Source: Mactromeris polynyma
Lineage: Eukaryota > Mollusca > Bivalvia > Venerida > Mactridae
Direction: 5' to 3'
Length of the DNA: 64,000 nucleotides
Assembly: GCA_032209605.1 (NCBI GenBank)
Contig: JASFXZ010000016.1
Span: forward strand, 9,362,001-9,426,000
Both the position numbers and the translations under genes were made by a program. The notes beneath the pieces are model-generated. The model made no database searches and was not told where the DNA came from. It saw only the letters and a program-made list of their open reading frames with translations. Position 1 is the first letter of the stretch. Every line of letters starts with the position of its first letter. Positions 12,533 through 23,885 of the stretch are shown here, one piece after another.

Positions 12533-14050
12533 AATCACTATCTAATTACATCCCTACTTTTATTCAGCCTGTAACAAGAAACAAACTTTCTCAGGCCTTA
12601 TACACTATAAAACAATGACAAATATGGCATGTGTATTATCTACAACAAAGAAGTGGTTGTTTTTGATGTTCAGTGGACAATACACATAAAATCATCTCTG
12701 AAGTGGATCATCCTTTGGACTTCAGCCATGCTATCTCTGATAATACCATACTTAAAATCCTCTCATGTGAGGGTTGAATGTAACTAGTCTGGTTTAAAAA
12801 AATAAGTTGAATAAAATCTGCATTTTTTTCAATAAATATAACAGGCAAGGTTTTGTTCCCCATATAATCAAAGGCAGAGTAAAAAAATTGTCCTACTCCC
12901 AAAATCTATTACAATGACTTTTAAATACCCAAGGTTTGCGCATCAATTAGAAGATTTTTTATTTATGTCTGACTTTTCTCGTCTGCTAGTAAATTCTCTA
13001 GCTGGATCATGTTCCAAACAATGCATAAAAACAAGCAATTCATCTTTTGGTAAAACACTTGTGTGCACAACGAACAAGAATATCTTCAGATAATGTATAG
13101 TTATTAAATAATGTGTCATAAAATGTCTCTAAAATGTTTTGTTTTCACTACTAATAAATTATTGAAACTATGTTAAAATAAATTTTCGCTCATAATAAAA
13201 GGCTGCATGGTTAAGTAAATTTGCAAAACCAATTTAGTTAAATCACCAAACAAGTTTCATTTATGAAGTAACATATTGGGTATCAATTAATCAGACAACT
13301 GATATCAAGCAAATTTTGAAGCACGGAAAAGCTAAATAGAATTATTTACTTTGGCGGACATAAAGTAACAGTCAACTTGTCAATCAATGCCATGATTTTA
13401 CTAATTGCAATTTAATTCACTTAAATGATTCAAATAAATATTTAAGATATGAAATACTGATACTAATTAAGCTACATTACAAGGCAATTTACAAACAATA
13501 TCTAAAACATAATCTTAACAATATTGACCTTCTGAAGAAATCAAATATTGAACTTGTCTCACTAACTGAATTATCATAAAACAAGTTGTATCAACAAGTA
13601 ATCAAATCAACTCAACTCCAAGTTCAATGTCACTCTGAATGGTAGGCAGTGTTAGGATTGTGCTCCTTAAAATTGGAGCAGTTCCGCAATGTCCCTAATT
13701 GTTGTCAATGCTTAATGGTGTACTTTTAATCTAATTAAGTTACAGGACTTAAGAAAAGACAAAATCTTGGACTATCTCTTCACAATCAAGCAAAACAAAG
13801 AGAGTAATCAAGATCACCAACAGATAAACAACTTTCAACCAACATTGCAATGGCTCAACTATTCACTGAACAAGTAATTGACAGCAAGACGTCTTTCATA
13901 TAAAAGATAAAAGCCAACAACACAATTTGATCACACCACAATCTGAGGGTAAATGGTTTTAAAATAATGAATTTTAAATGGACTTAATTAACAATGGTAT
14001 CATGAAACAATATTCCATTATGGTTAAAACAAGAAATGGCAATGCCCACA
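12533..14050. other. unannotated AT-rich stretch
   Basis: About 1.5 kb, strongly AT-rich, with no long frame and no tandem repeat. I see nothing that can be annotated. Confidence 0.6.
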
Positions 14051-14108
14051 AACCAGGTTTTCAACCTAGTTATTTGTAACCAAGGCTCTATTTGTATAAT
14101 GAATACAT

Positions 14109-14188
14109 CGAGGGTTCAGCGCAAGACTATCCTATTAAACTCATATGTATTTATATAGGAATTAGTATGGTCTTGCACTGAACCCTCG
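14109..14188. repeat. 80-bp inverted repeat (short MITE-like)
   Basis: The left arm CGAGGGTTCAGCGCAAGACT (14109-14128) pairs with the right-arm sequence ending CACTGAACCCTCG (14188), with one or two mismatches across about 21 bases. The spacer is about 36 bases and AT-rich. No clear target duplication, so either a tiny MITE or a fold-back remnant. Confidence 0.65.
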
Positions 14189-14261
14189 CCATGATGATCA
14201 TCAATGCTGCAAAGGTGCCTTAGGTGCTACATGCATACACACACTCACACTTAGATATATT

Positions 14262-14640
14262 ATATATATATGCAACAACTATACACCAAGTTTGATGTTA
14301 ATACACCCACACATAGCGAAGATATTAAGTGGAAACTGATTTTTACATTTCAAGTGACCTTGACCTTGGACGGAACAAACCCAAAAGCAATCCCAAGTTA
14401 TTTGCCGGAAACCAAATTTCTATTTTTAGTAATGGTGACCTTGACCTTGAATGGAACTACCCCAAAAGCAATCCCAAGCGAGCTCTCCACAGGTTCGTAC
14501 TATACACCAAGTTCGATGTCAATACTATGAACGGTACTCAAGTTATTTGCCGGAAACCACCAGTTTGATGCCCGCCCGGCCGCCCAACAACACACACCAT
14601 TCTAATAACCTGGTTTTCTTTGAAAACCTGGTGAACAAAA
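14262..14640 (+). mobile_element. pearl-like/Helitron-like remnant with terminal hairpin
   Basis: It contains two diverged core pieces with TGACCTTGACCTTG (about 14354 and 14444), CCCAAAAGCAATCCCAAG twice, and TTTGCCGGAAACCA followed by GCCCGCCCGGCCGCCC. The end carries a strong hairpin: ACCTGGTTTTC / GAAAACCTGGT around TTT (14608-14632), as expected near a Helitron-type 3' end. Open frames across it (14270-14645) read repeat DNA. An even more decayed relative seems to lie at about 55890-56000. Confidence 0.6.
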
Positions 14641-14645
14641 TCTGA

Positions 14646-15556
14646 TTTCATCAACTCCTGGCACTGGCTTATGCTGATTAAGACAAATAACTGGACACTT
14701 AAACATGAACATGTCATGTCATGAACTAATCATACTTAAGATATTAAATAATTATTCTAACACAAAGTCTGTAACCATCAGAAAGCTAAACTAAAGCAAA
14801 CCATCATTCTAAAAGCCTGTTTTACTACAGACACTGTTGTTAAGCATATATCATCCTAAACTTGTCAAGCAAAGTAATGGGAAGAATTATATGTCTATAT
14901 ATTTACGTGACTGAACACAATATAACAGCAACAATAACTCCAATTGGCTCATGGGATTAACACTGTATTTATTAGCAAAACAGTTAATACCTTAGAATCA
15001 CACTGGCACAAAACCTATCAAAATACATGTAGATATTAGAATGAAACACAATATCAAACAGCTACAGTAGACAACTTTCCATCAGGGGAGGTAATAAGGT
15101 GCTCTGCACGAAGATGAGTTAATTATTATAATAAATATAAGCTTAGCCTCATACACTTGAAATAAATGAAGTTTAAATGCTCACATTATTGATTTTTTTT
15201 TAATTACAACTTTGAAAGAATATAAAGTGTCAACTTTTTTAAATCACACAACCGCTATCAGGGTAGACAATCCAAGAAATGGTCATATACATGTACATCA
15301 TTTGGATTCAATTATTGCCTTAGCTCTCATTTGTAACAATTTACTTGGTTGACAATAGGGGCAACTAAGAACTTTTATTCAGCTTAGGCATAAATTAAGT
15401 TGGCGTGTTTGTCTGTAAATAAGGTTCACAATGCTTCGGTACAACACTACATGCTTCGGTACAACACTACATGTGTTTATCAAGGGAGAAAATCCGGAGG
15501 TTCCATATAAATGCTTGTTTTAATCAAGGAAGACAACTCTATGTTTCCAGAAAAAA
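14646..15556. other. unannotated stretch with a 20-bp tandem duplication
   Basis: Nothing coding. A 20-bp unit beginning ATGCTTCGGTACAACACTAC occurs twice in tandem at about 15431-15470. Otherwise ordinary AT-rich sequence. Confidence 0.55.
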
Positions 15557-16484
15557 CTAGAGCTATCACTGAAGGTGATTAATACCCCCACAATACCGCT
15601 TTGTCAGACATATTTTTGATAAATTCAAAGATGGCCGCCAGTCAAGACAATGAAATTATCTATCACTATCTATCACTACAGGACCACAATCAGAATGTGC
15701 CGACAATATACACAACTAGGCTTGGTAGAAATAATTCATGGAAAACCATGTTATGTGACATGACGGAACAAGTGGTGATTCCCATATAGCCCCCATTGCA
15801 TATTTTGAAGTGGGGTTATAATAAGAATTGTGTACATTTTAATATTTCGGAGGTGATATGAATACCACAGTATGGGAGTCAGGTCAAAATCAATAAAATA
15901 GAAAAAATGAACAGTAATATATAGCACTTTGTCACGAAGAAATATAATGATACATTCGACTAGAGTATGAACTAGTAACACCAATATATTTGATTTTAAC
16001 TCCCAAGATCTGAACATTTTGCATTCAAATTCGAACAAATATAGCAACAAAGCGTATTAAATTGATACAATTTATATTTGCAATCAAGACATTTTGTTCC
16101 ATTGTCCTTGACTGCAGTTTCACAGATTTAATCAAATAATCAAACTACCTGGATATAACATTATATTATGCCTTATTTCAATGGATTTTAAAAGAAATCC
16201 CGTTATTTTCACTGAAAGGCGAGTCTTCAACAACAAAAACAAACCATTTGCTAGTATCTGAATGTAATAAACCAAAAATGCTGCCAACAGAACAGTAAGA
16301 ACTAATCAACAGTTCCTGTGAAATAAAAAACTGAACTTGTATAGAATTGCTCACAAAAAGCTGGGCAAAATGGAACTAAATCAATGCAAAATATATCAAA
16401 CAATATGCTAGAAATAACAGTTATTTTCACAGAAAGATAAGTCGTTTACAACTAAAAACAAACCATTTGCTAGTAAGTGAAAGT

Positions 16485-16952
16485 AAGAGAAACTATTTTT
16501 AGTAACAGTGACCTTGACCTTGGCCCCACCAGCCCCAATATCGAACTTGACCTGTATCTTCTGATGTTACACCTGTGTACCAAAAATTTTTCAAATCTGT
16601 CTAGCCTTTCATGAGTTATCGTCCGGAAACCATGAAAACCAAGAGAAACTATTTTTAGTAACAGTGACCTTGACCTTGGCCCCACCAGCCCCAATATCGA
16701 ACTTGACCTGTATCTTCTGATGTTACACCTGTGTACCAAAAATTTTTCAAATCTGTCTAGCCTTTCATGAGTTATCGTCCGGAAACCATGAAAACCAAGA
16801 GAAACTATTTTTAGTAACAGTGACCTTGACCTTGGCCCCACCAGCCCCAATATCGAACTTGACCTGTATCTTCTGATGTTACACCTGTGTACCAAAAAAT
16901 TTTCAAATCTGTCTAGCCTTTCATGAGTTATCGTCCGGAAACCATGAAAACC
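16485..16952. repeat. three 156-bp core units of the pearl-like element
   Basis: Units start at 16485, 16641 and 16797 (AAGAGAAACTATTTTTAGTA) and end ...CGTCCGGAAACCATGAAAACC. They are almost identical; the third differs in an A/T run (AAAAATTTTT versus AAAAAATTTT). Because 156 is divisible by 3, a minus-strand frame (16470-17033) stays open through all three. Each unit carries TGACCTTGACCTTGG. Confidence 0.95.
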
Positions 16953-17008
16953 GACAGACCGACCGACAGACAGACCGACCAACAGACCGACCGACCGACC
17001 GACCGACA
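16953..17008. repeat. GACC/GACA microsatellite inside the pearl-like element
   Basis: An imperfect tetranucleotide tract of GACC and GACA words follows the last core unit. The corresponding tract in copy 2 (about 34245-34284) is shorter, the expected behaviour of a hypervariable internal microsatellite. Confidence 0.9.
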
Positions 17009-17054
17009 AGCTCACTCCTATATACCCCCTCAAACTTCGTTTGTGGGGGTATAA

Positions 17055-18515
17055 TTATGTTTTTTATATCAAGGGAGACAATTTGATTGTTCAAACATGT
17101 TTGTATTAAGTCAAGGGAATTTAACAAATATACTATTCTAGGATTAGAAAAAAGTTAAATATTCAATATACTATGTCATGATTTTCACACATTATAAGCA
17201 TGACTACTAGTACATTGTTCCATATTCATTATTGCAATTACCTTTTAATAAAGAACACTGCATACTGCCATTTCACTTATCTCAAGAGAATGCCTCAATT
17301 AAAGTTTCTGTTATATTTAAGATTTAATAGGATCATGAAAAATTAACATTACCTTAGGATAACATAACACCAAATCAATATAAAACAGAATATTTGTGGT
17401 GACTGGCATATCTTCATTTAGTTCTAATGTAATCAAACAATTCTGATAATTTTGTTGCCAAGGAAACTAAATAAATCACCACAAGATAAAAAATAATCAT
17501 TACCTGTTAAATTCACGCAAGCAAGACAATATGACAAACAAGTCCCTGGAACCACTATTCAATTCCAATCACATGTAATTATAACATTTATTTCATCAAA
17601 ATAGCTACTTCCACGATTATTTCACATTAAACGAGATGTAATGATAATTTAGACAATGAACCAGCCATTCCTTTGGTGAGTATTTTATTACCACAGAATC
17701 ATCAGTTAATATTAAAAACAACTATATTTTATTCATGCTCAATATATTTACAAATTCATCAACAAAACTTTTTTCAAAAACAGGGTTTATGTAGAGCAAT
17801 CTCCTAAGAGCTTATCACGATTACAAATAAAATCCCAGCCTTTATCTACTTGGCTTTCTGTTTGCACTGAATAAAACAGATGTGATGTCAAATTCAAGGC
17901 AACTTTTACCATGGTTAGAACTTAATTGGCAGGTAAGATGATGACAATGCTGCTAACTAATCAATACTTCTCACCATTTAAACTCCAAATATTTTCTCTA
18001 TCATTAATTCCAAGAGAACAAATCATGATACATATCCTATCATTTTATTATAAAATCCTCTGTAATCTAAATATATTCAGTCAATCACTTTTTGTGTTTA
18101 AATGGGTAAATGAATAGACAAGAGAATGATATAGTTTAGATAAACCCACAATGCAACACTTTCTGATAACTCACAAGAATCCTCAAGAAACCTGTCTCAT
18201 CGTTTAACCTTTAACATTTACTAATTTATGGTTCAATTAAAAATATTCTGACCATAAATGAAAGATATATTCTTACAGCCCTTGTCAAAGAGAATCAACA
18301 CTCAATGACTCTATATGAAAGATTAATCAATAACATTATCTGTTCAATTCACCATAGTAACACACCAAAAACCACAACTTCATAATTAATCAAATACTGT
18401 ATACTTTTTCTCATTTCTACAAACACAATTCCACAGGTGACTTTTCAGTGCATATATTATATATAGAACTATCATATTAAATGAAGGATACATAATACTC
18501 CTGTCTTCCCAGATT
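17055..18515. other. unannotated AT-rich stretch
   Basis: No gene, array or recognised element in about 1.46 kb. The 17926-18117 frame is short and featureless. Confidence 0.6.
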
Positions 18516-18517
18516 GT

Positions 18518-18977
18518 CAATATTAACTTTGACAGTTACATTACAAGAGTGAGGGCTGATCAACAATATTAACTTTGACAGTTACATTACAAGAGTGAGG
18601 GCTGATCAACAATATTAACTTTGACAGTTACATTACAAGAGTGAGGGCTGATCAACAATATTAACTTTGACAGTTACATTACAAGAGTGAGGGCTGATCA
18701 ACAATGTTAACTTTGACAGTTACATTACAAGAGTTAGGGCTGATCAACAATATTAACTTTGACAGTTACATTACAAGAGTGAGGGCTGATCAACAATATT
18801 AACTTTGACAGTTACATTACAAGAGTGAGGGCTGATCAACAATATTAACTTTGACAGTTACATTACAAGAGTGAGGGCTGATCAACAATATTAACTTTGA
18901 CAGTTACATTACAAGAGTGAGGGCTGATCAACAATATTAACTTTGACAGTTACATTACAAGAGTGAGGGCTGATCAA
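18518..18977. repeat. 46-bp minisatellite, 10 copies
   Basis: The unit begins CAATATTAACTTTGACAGTT and ends GAGGGCTGATCAA. Copies start at 18518, 18564 and so on, with only two substitutions seen (CAATGTTAAC and GAGTTAGG near 18704-18735). The homogeneity points to recent expansion. Confidence 0.95.
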
Positions 18978-19408
18978 CAAGTACTACTTTGCCTAAGAAT
19001 AATGCATTAATTCATACTGTTTTCATAAAGATATATCATAACCTTTACTGTTAAGATCATCATCACTGTTCTCATAGTTATCGATTACTGTCCATTTTAT
19101 GTAGTAAGGTCTGATATACTTGTAACAAAAACTGTCTCTTTGACTTATCATATGTTACATAATCAGTATAACTAATTTAATTTTATTTCAATTTAATTAT
19201 TATCATCATCATCAATTTCAATGGCCTTATCTGAGGCTAAATTAATAAAAACAAATATCTTGCACAATTTGAAGGTAAAGATTTGTTGTGCAATATAAAA
19301 CATGCCGAGATGTCACTATTGCTGGCCACTTAAGATCCAAAAGCGATTCAGTAAGTTCACCGAAATTCAGTGGATTTTGGTATGGTAACATGCCCTTAAT
19401 CGAAAGGT

Positions 19409-19541
19409 TAACTAATCCGAGTCAAGGTTACACACGTTGTTCGGTTCAAGAGAAATTGCCTTGGTTGTATACGTAAGGTTTGATTGGTTTACACAACAAT
19501 GATATGCAAATAGCAAAACCATGTTAGCACGGCTGCACCAA
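19409..19541 (+). repeat. dispersed repeat family N, copy 1
   Basis: A segment of about 130 bases with GTCAAGGTTAC, GTTGTTCGGTT, AGAGAAATTGCC, TTTGATTGGTTTACA and GCAAATAGCAAAACCATG. Related copies, all on the plus strand, are at 25236-25365, 55196-55376 and 62820-63003. Identity and full length of the family are unknown; I do not recognise a class. Confidence 0.75.
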
Positions 19542-19689
19542 AAAAATAGGATGGTTCCTGACCAACTCGAGTTCCTCATGCCCACGCTAAAAATAATTTA
19601 GGACCAAAAATAATTGTCATTGCTAGTGTTAATTTATAACCTGACTTGAAACACTTGAAAAAGGCAGTTAGTTCATTTTATGCCCTAAA

Positions 19690-20225
19690 AAGTATTGGGA
19701 CAACGAGAGCAAACAATATCCTCTTAGAAAAATGTTTTCCAAGTTTATACGAAATCCGGTATGGTTGTCAGTTTATGTATTCCTGTTTTCATTCGATTAT
19801 TAGTGAGAATTGCATCCCATGCATTCTCAGCACACATGTTTACTTCTAGCGCGACCTTGAACTCTACCTTCAATCGCAACATCTCAGCAATTTCCGTACA
19901 GTTCAGAAATCAGACTATAGCCGATGCAATCAGTCTTGCTCTACCTTATTCTATTCTATTGCCCTATCTTACAGTCTTGCTCTACCTTATTCTATTCTAT
20001 TGCCCTATCTTCCAGTCTTGCTCTACCTTATTCTATTCTATTGCCCTATCTTACAGTCTTGCTCTACCTTATTCTATTCTATTGCCCTATCTTACAGTCT
20101 TGCTCTACCTTATTCTATTCTATTGCCCTATCTTACAGTCTTGCTCTACCTTATTCTATCTTACAATACGGAATCACCAACATGGTTTATCAGTCCGTGA
20201 AGGAATGAATTGTTTTTAAAACATA
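19690..20225 (+). repeat. dispersed repeat family M, copy 1, left part
   Basis: Shares long stretches with 23886-24180: GAGCAAACAATATCCTC against GAGCGAATAATATCCTC, CAGCACACATGTTTACTT, and GCAATTTCCGTACAGTTC. The region contains the 41-bp minisatellite (19931-20165), whereas copy 2 has only one partial unit at that spot. The right part resumes at about 21570 after the pogo-like insertion. Confidence 0.75.
19931..20165. repeat. 41-bp minisatellite, 5.7 copies, inside repeat family M
   Basis: The unit begins CAGTCTTGCTCTACCTTATT and continues CTATTCTATTGCCCTATCTTA. Starts are at 19931, 19972, 20013, 20054, 20095 and 20136 (last one truncated). One unit carries CTTCCAG for CTTACAG. Three open plus frames (19761-20219 and two shorter) read it as leucine/serine-rich peptides; 41 is not divisible by 3, so each frame cycles through all three phases, which explains the openness. 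Confidence 0.95.
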
Positions 20226-20462
20226 CAATAGAGATCAACAGTAACTGCAGCTATTATTTAACGATTTGCTACAGTATTCGGTGTGCGGTAAAATATTGGT
20301 CAGAATTCCGATTCCGGAATATTGTTCCAACTTGTCTGCCGAGCGCATCAAGGTACACATGGTATTTCCTTCGATGTTTATAAATAGCGATTTCAGAACT
20401 AATGCGAGCGGGCACTTTTTATGAATGAAAGCAGGAATTGTTTGTGAATGACGATATATACA

Positions 20463-21466
20463 CAGTGGAACCCCTCAACACCGGAACCTCAGTAAACCGG
20501 AATTCCCTCTAAACCGAACAATTTGCGTGGTCCCGATTTTTTCTGTTCTATTTTCATTGAGTAAAAACCTCTGTAAACCGGAACCCCTCTATTCCGGAAA
20601 CCGAACAAGATTTCCATTATTTCTAAACAATTTCAACAGTAATTTACCCCTTTAAACCGAACAGCAATTTATGACACCTAAAGTGTTTAGACAATAAATG
20701 TGTTAACACGGCGTTTTCACACCTCATCTGTTATTGCTTCAATCGGCAGTAGCTACACGCTTGTTAACTTTATGACGGTGCGCGGGTAAATAGGTACAGT
20801 GTGATAATCGCAATTATTAACAGGGTAACGACAAAAGAAAGTGACAGTTTGCAAACATCATTAACAACTTTTAATTGCCGACCATACACATCAATCGATG
20901 TTTTCAATAATTTGTTTAATGATGAATGCTACAGTAGGTGACTGTTCAATTGATCTTCAAATTGAATCAAATTATCATTCTAGTTAATGAGAGTATTAGC
21001 AGAGTAAAGACGAATGCAGGTATTGTTGTTTAAACTAACAATAATGTGGAACAATTTTGTTGTTTTATCAATCAGTTTCTGTCCGATTGATTTTATCATT
21101 CACACAATCAACATGTCTGCGCCTCCTTCTAAACATCGAAGAATAAAATTGTCACATGATGACAAAATTAAATTGATCAAAGAGTCAGAATCTGTTCCGA
21201 AACCGACAATCATGGTACTGAGTGCAAAGGTTGGAATTGGCAAATCAACTGTTTCTGACATGTGCATGCATAAAATAACAGTGTTATAATATAGTATAAG
21301 TACTGTATATATATATAGTGCATGTATAAGGAATGAATAAAATACACTAAGTCATTAATTATGTTGTTGTTTAATGCATTTCCTAAAACCCCTCTAAACC
21401 AGAAACCCCTCTAAACCGAATTTTTTATCCGGTCTGGAGGAGGTTCGGTTAAGAGGGGTTCCACTG
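20463..21466 (+). mobile_element. pogo/Tigger-like DNA transposon, internally deleted
   Basis: The left terminus CAGTGGAACCCCTC (20463) and right terminus GAGGGGTTCCACTG (21466) are inverted repeats. TA follows the right end; the left flank is CA after a TATATA run, so that half of the target duplication may be mutated. Subterminal words such as AAACCGGAA, CTCTAAACCGAA and CTCTAAACCAGAA recur at both ends. At about 1.0 kb it is far shorter than a full pogo-type element and retains only the start of the transposase. It interrupts dispersed repeat M. Confidence 0.85.
21113..21289 (+). pseudogene. CENP-B/pogo-type transposase N-terminus, truncated
   Basis: The likely start is the ATG at 21113, giving MSAPPSKHRRIKLS; an in-frame ATG at 21014 adds 33 residues of unlikely sequence. 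Residues 12-55 read like the CENP-B N-terminal helix-turn-helix that pogo/Tigger transposases use to bind their terminal repeats: basic start, LSHDDKIKLIKESE first helix, and GIGKSTVSDM in the recognition-helix position. The frame stops after 58 residues. The second DNA-binding domain and the DDE catalytic domain are absent, so it cannot catalyse transposition. Its place between the element's inverted repeats fits an internally deleted copy. The domain call is by eye; a profile search would confirm it. Confidence 0.7.
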
Positions 21467-21569
21467 TAGTAACATAGGCTGGCGATGAATATTCCCACCA
21501 AACATGGAGTCAACAACAACAAGAAATGTATCCGGAATGGAGCACTTGTTTCCGATAAAAAAATACTCC

Positions 21570-21800
21570 TCCCTCAATTCATTGATTTCTCTTTTTACGT
21601 ACCAAAGAAATCTTAACCACAAACACTTAAACAATAATTCAACAATAATTCTTGAACCAGTAAATTTCACTTTAAAATAAAATTCTTAGGATGGATTCAG
21701 AAACAAAGATCTATTTACCTTCAGAACAATTTGCAAATTTATCAAAGACAAAGGAAAGTATTGGTTACTAAAGACATGGGGCTAACGCCCCAGTCTTAAA
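21570..21800 (+). repeat. dispersed repeat family M, copy 1, right part
   Basis: AACACTTAAACAATAATTCA, TTGAACCAG, TCACTTTAAAATAAAATTCT and AAAGACATGGGGCTAA match 24240-24500 in the same order and orientation. Together with 19690-20225 it forms one element copy split by the pogo-like insertion. Confidence 0.75.
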
Positions 21801-22259
21801 ACATGCAATGGATTCCAGATTGAATGTCTCAGAAGTCTAAATAGGTCAAGGATGATTCTTGAAATGAAAGATAAAACATTACAAGTTGCCTTACATAAGG
21901 TAACCAGTATATAAGAAGTTCAAACCACCTCAGCATCAAACAGATAAAACGATACAGACATAATTATCACTAACAGCCTGTAAGTTTCAATAAGACAGTT
22001 CAAAACCTAATATCGTCATGAAAGCACAAAGTAAAGTAAAGATGCACGTTTAACACAATTGATTAAAAAGTAGTTGAGAATACCATTATTGTGTCCACGA
22101 TGTTTACTGGTCAATCGTTTCTAAAACATGTTTTCATTGGCCGACTACCCCAAAATTTGTTTCCAACCATTTTCACATAAATTTTATTATATTTCCGTGT
22201 ATTGAGTTGGAGTTTAAAATGATTATCAGCAATAACTTGATTTATGTACATCGGTCAGA

Positions 22260-22622
22260 AGATTTAACTAGTGGTCCTGGGTTACCAGTACAACGAAACC
22301 AGCCCTGCGTTCAGTAAAGGTGTTTGCGGCTAACCTTTCTAAACGTTTGTAATTTGGTTCCCCGAGTGTAATGAATGTGATACGTTAGGTCGGGATACAA
22401 AACAGAACAGTTTTGTAACATGGGCAACTGTTAGCTGCAACTGAATGCAGGGCTGTCTTTCTACAAACATCTGACAGCTACCCCAGATTAATCAGAGGTG
22501 CAGACAAATGACTTTGGATGTATTATCTTCAGTGAAATTGTCGGGAGAACATACTCCTGTGTTACAAGCTAAAACCGTCTCAGTGGCAGTGCTCTACCAA
22601 CTAAGCTAACCAGACAGGCCCC
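22260..22622 (-). mobile_element. tRNA-derived SINE-like sequence (minus strand)
   Basis: On the minus strand it begins TGGGGCCTGTCTGG, then TTAGCTTAGTTGGTAGAGCA, a good tRNA A-box/D-arm. The B-box region is decayed (ACGGTTTTAGC). Downstream it runs for about 300 bases with no tail that I recognise. A 154-bp inverted repeat at 22301-22454 lies within it, so the SINE body may itself be interrupted. Confidence 0.55.
22301..22454. repeat. 154-bp inverted-repeat segment (MITE-like)
   Basis: AGCCCTGCGTTCAG at 22301 pairs with CTGAATGCAGGGCT at 22441-22454 with one mismatch. Shorter inverted words (GGCTAACCTTT, GTTAGCTGCA) lie inside. No target duplication is evident, so the mobile-element reading is tentative. 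Confidence 0.5.
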
Positions 22623-23300
22623 ATAATAAAACAAACACATATATTCCAAGCAGTACTCTCATGTCATACTGAACATGTCTGCCATGTCATAGAAAATTCC
22701 TAGATGCAGTTATGATCTGGACATGAACTTTGAAGTCTTTGTGTGACCTTGACATTAGTGGTAAGGACCTGCATCCTGCGTGGTGCACCAATCATATCAA
22801 GATGAATATACATGCTAATCAATATGAAGGAAGACAGAGTTATGAATCTGAAATGAACCAAATGGTTTATCTGATGGATGTGTCTACTATTGAGCTTAGT
22901 ATAACACTCAGTGGAACAAGCTGATACTGTAAACCATAAAACATCAGATTACTGTTCAATATAGGCAAATAATGTTCCATTAGAAATATATAGTAAATTG
23001 TCAGAATCCTACACAATCCAATTACAATTAAATACTATACAGTTTACTATGTTTTTGTTAACACATACCATCCACGTATAGTGATGCTTTTAAATAGAAA
23101 ATAGCAACAATTTGTTGGTGAATTAATCAGCTAATATTGGAACCTATATACAATAAGGTAGAGGATTATATATCCTGTCATTTGCCCTTCACCTCTAATT
23201 CATGTGGGGAAGTTGTCAGTCGCTTGAGGATCACCAGGTTTACCATTGGTTGATAAAACCAGGAAACGGGCACATAACTGAAATAATGTTGAACAAGAAA
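22623..23300. other. unannotated stretch
   Basis: No recognised gene or repeat. The 22730-22924 frame has no domain I know. Confidence 0.55.
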
Positions 23301-23303
23301 TAT

Positions 23304-23393
23304 ACAGTCCAACCTCTCTAGAGCAAACACTATTGGGATGGAGGGAAATTGTTTGCTGTAGAGAGGTTGTTGTTCTAGGGAGGTTCAACTAAG
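23304..23393. repeat. solo transposon terminus, CAGTCCAACCTCTCTAGAGC type
   Basis: TA, then CAGTCCAACCTCTCTAGAGC and a run containing TGTAGAGAGG and TCTAGGGAGGTTC. It resembles the ends of pogo/Tigger-like elements elsewhere in the window (CAGT...AACC), but no matching opposite end is found nearby. Probably a truncated or very short element. Confidence 0.45.
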
Positions 23394-23555
23394 CTGAAGT
23401 GTTGCGGTTGCCGGTTCGAAGAGTACCGTATATTACCAGCCATAAGTTGATCTCAGCCATAAGTCGAGGGTGTAGTTTTGTCTGTAAAAAGGGAAATTTA
23501 GGCTTACCCCTTCCATAAGTCGAGGTGGGACTTAGGCAGGATGAAAATAGACTCC

Positions 23556-23685
23556 CAAATTCGACAGCCAACTCGTGATCTCCCGATTTTCAAAGTAAAC
23601 ATTGTAAATTTTTGTTATGGGGTATTTTTCAGTTCATTCCTGACTGGTTCACTGCAATTAGACTGGTTTTGATGGGAAAAACTAA
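23556..23685 (+). repeat. family J fragment (copy 2)
   Basis: GACAGCCAACTCG, GATCTCCCGATTTTCAAAGT and AGTTCATTCCTGACTGGTT match the left part of the 6804-7232 element in the same orientation. The right part is missing here. Confidence 0.7.
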
Positions 23686-23885
23686 CAGACTCACATGACA
23701 GACGATCTAAATTCGTTCCTCCGATATCGAAGTGTCAGTACATTAACTTTGTTGATGGCCCGACTTATACCATAGGTCAACAATACAAGATTACGTAATT
23801 AAGCTAGAATTTAATCTAAAATTGTAGACTCTGCTCGTAGTCATCGACATTGCGACCATTTCCTTCCGTGTCACAGAACGCCATA

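Larger units (their letters stand above)
15557..17052 (+). mobile_element. pearl-like non-autonomous Helitron-like element, copy 1 (intact)
   Basis: It starts CTAGAGCTATCACTGAAGGT, with a small ATCAC/GTGAT hairpin, then TTAATACCCCCACAA. It ends TTTGTGGGGGTATAA, which mirrors the start. In order it holds a unique left region of about 930 bases, three 156-bp core units (from 16485, 16641 and 16797), a GACC/GACA microsatellite (about 16952-17008) and a short right end. This order is what I recall for bivalve pearl/CvA elements, classed with Helitron-like INEs. Copy 2 at 32860-34332 is nearly identical. No transposase or Rep/helicase is encoded, so it would need enzymes supplied elsewhere. Confidence 0.8.

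Noticed and set aside
16470..17033. 187-codon minus-strand frame across the pearl-like core units
   Set aside because: It is open only because three nearly identical 156-bp units lack stops in that phase; its start lies in the GACC microsatellite. The equivalent frame in copy 2 is shortened by a deletion.
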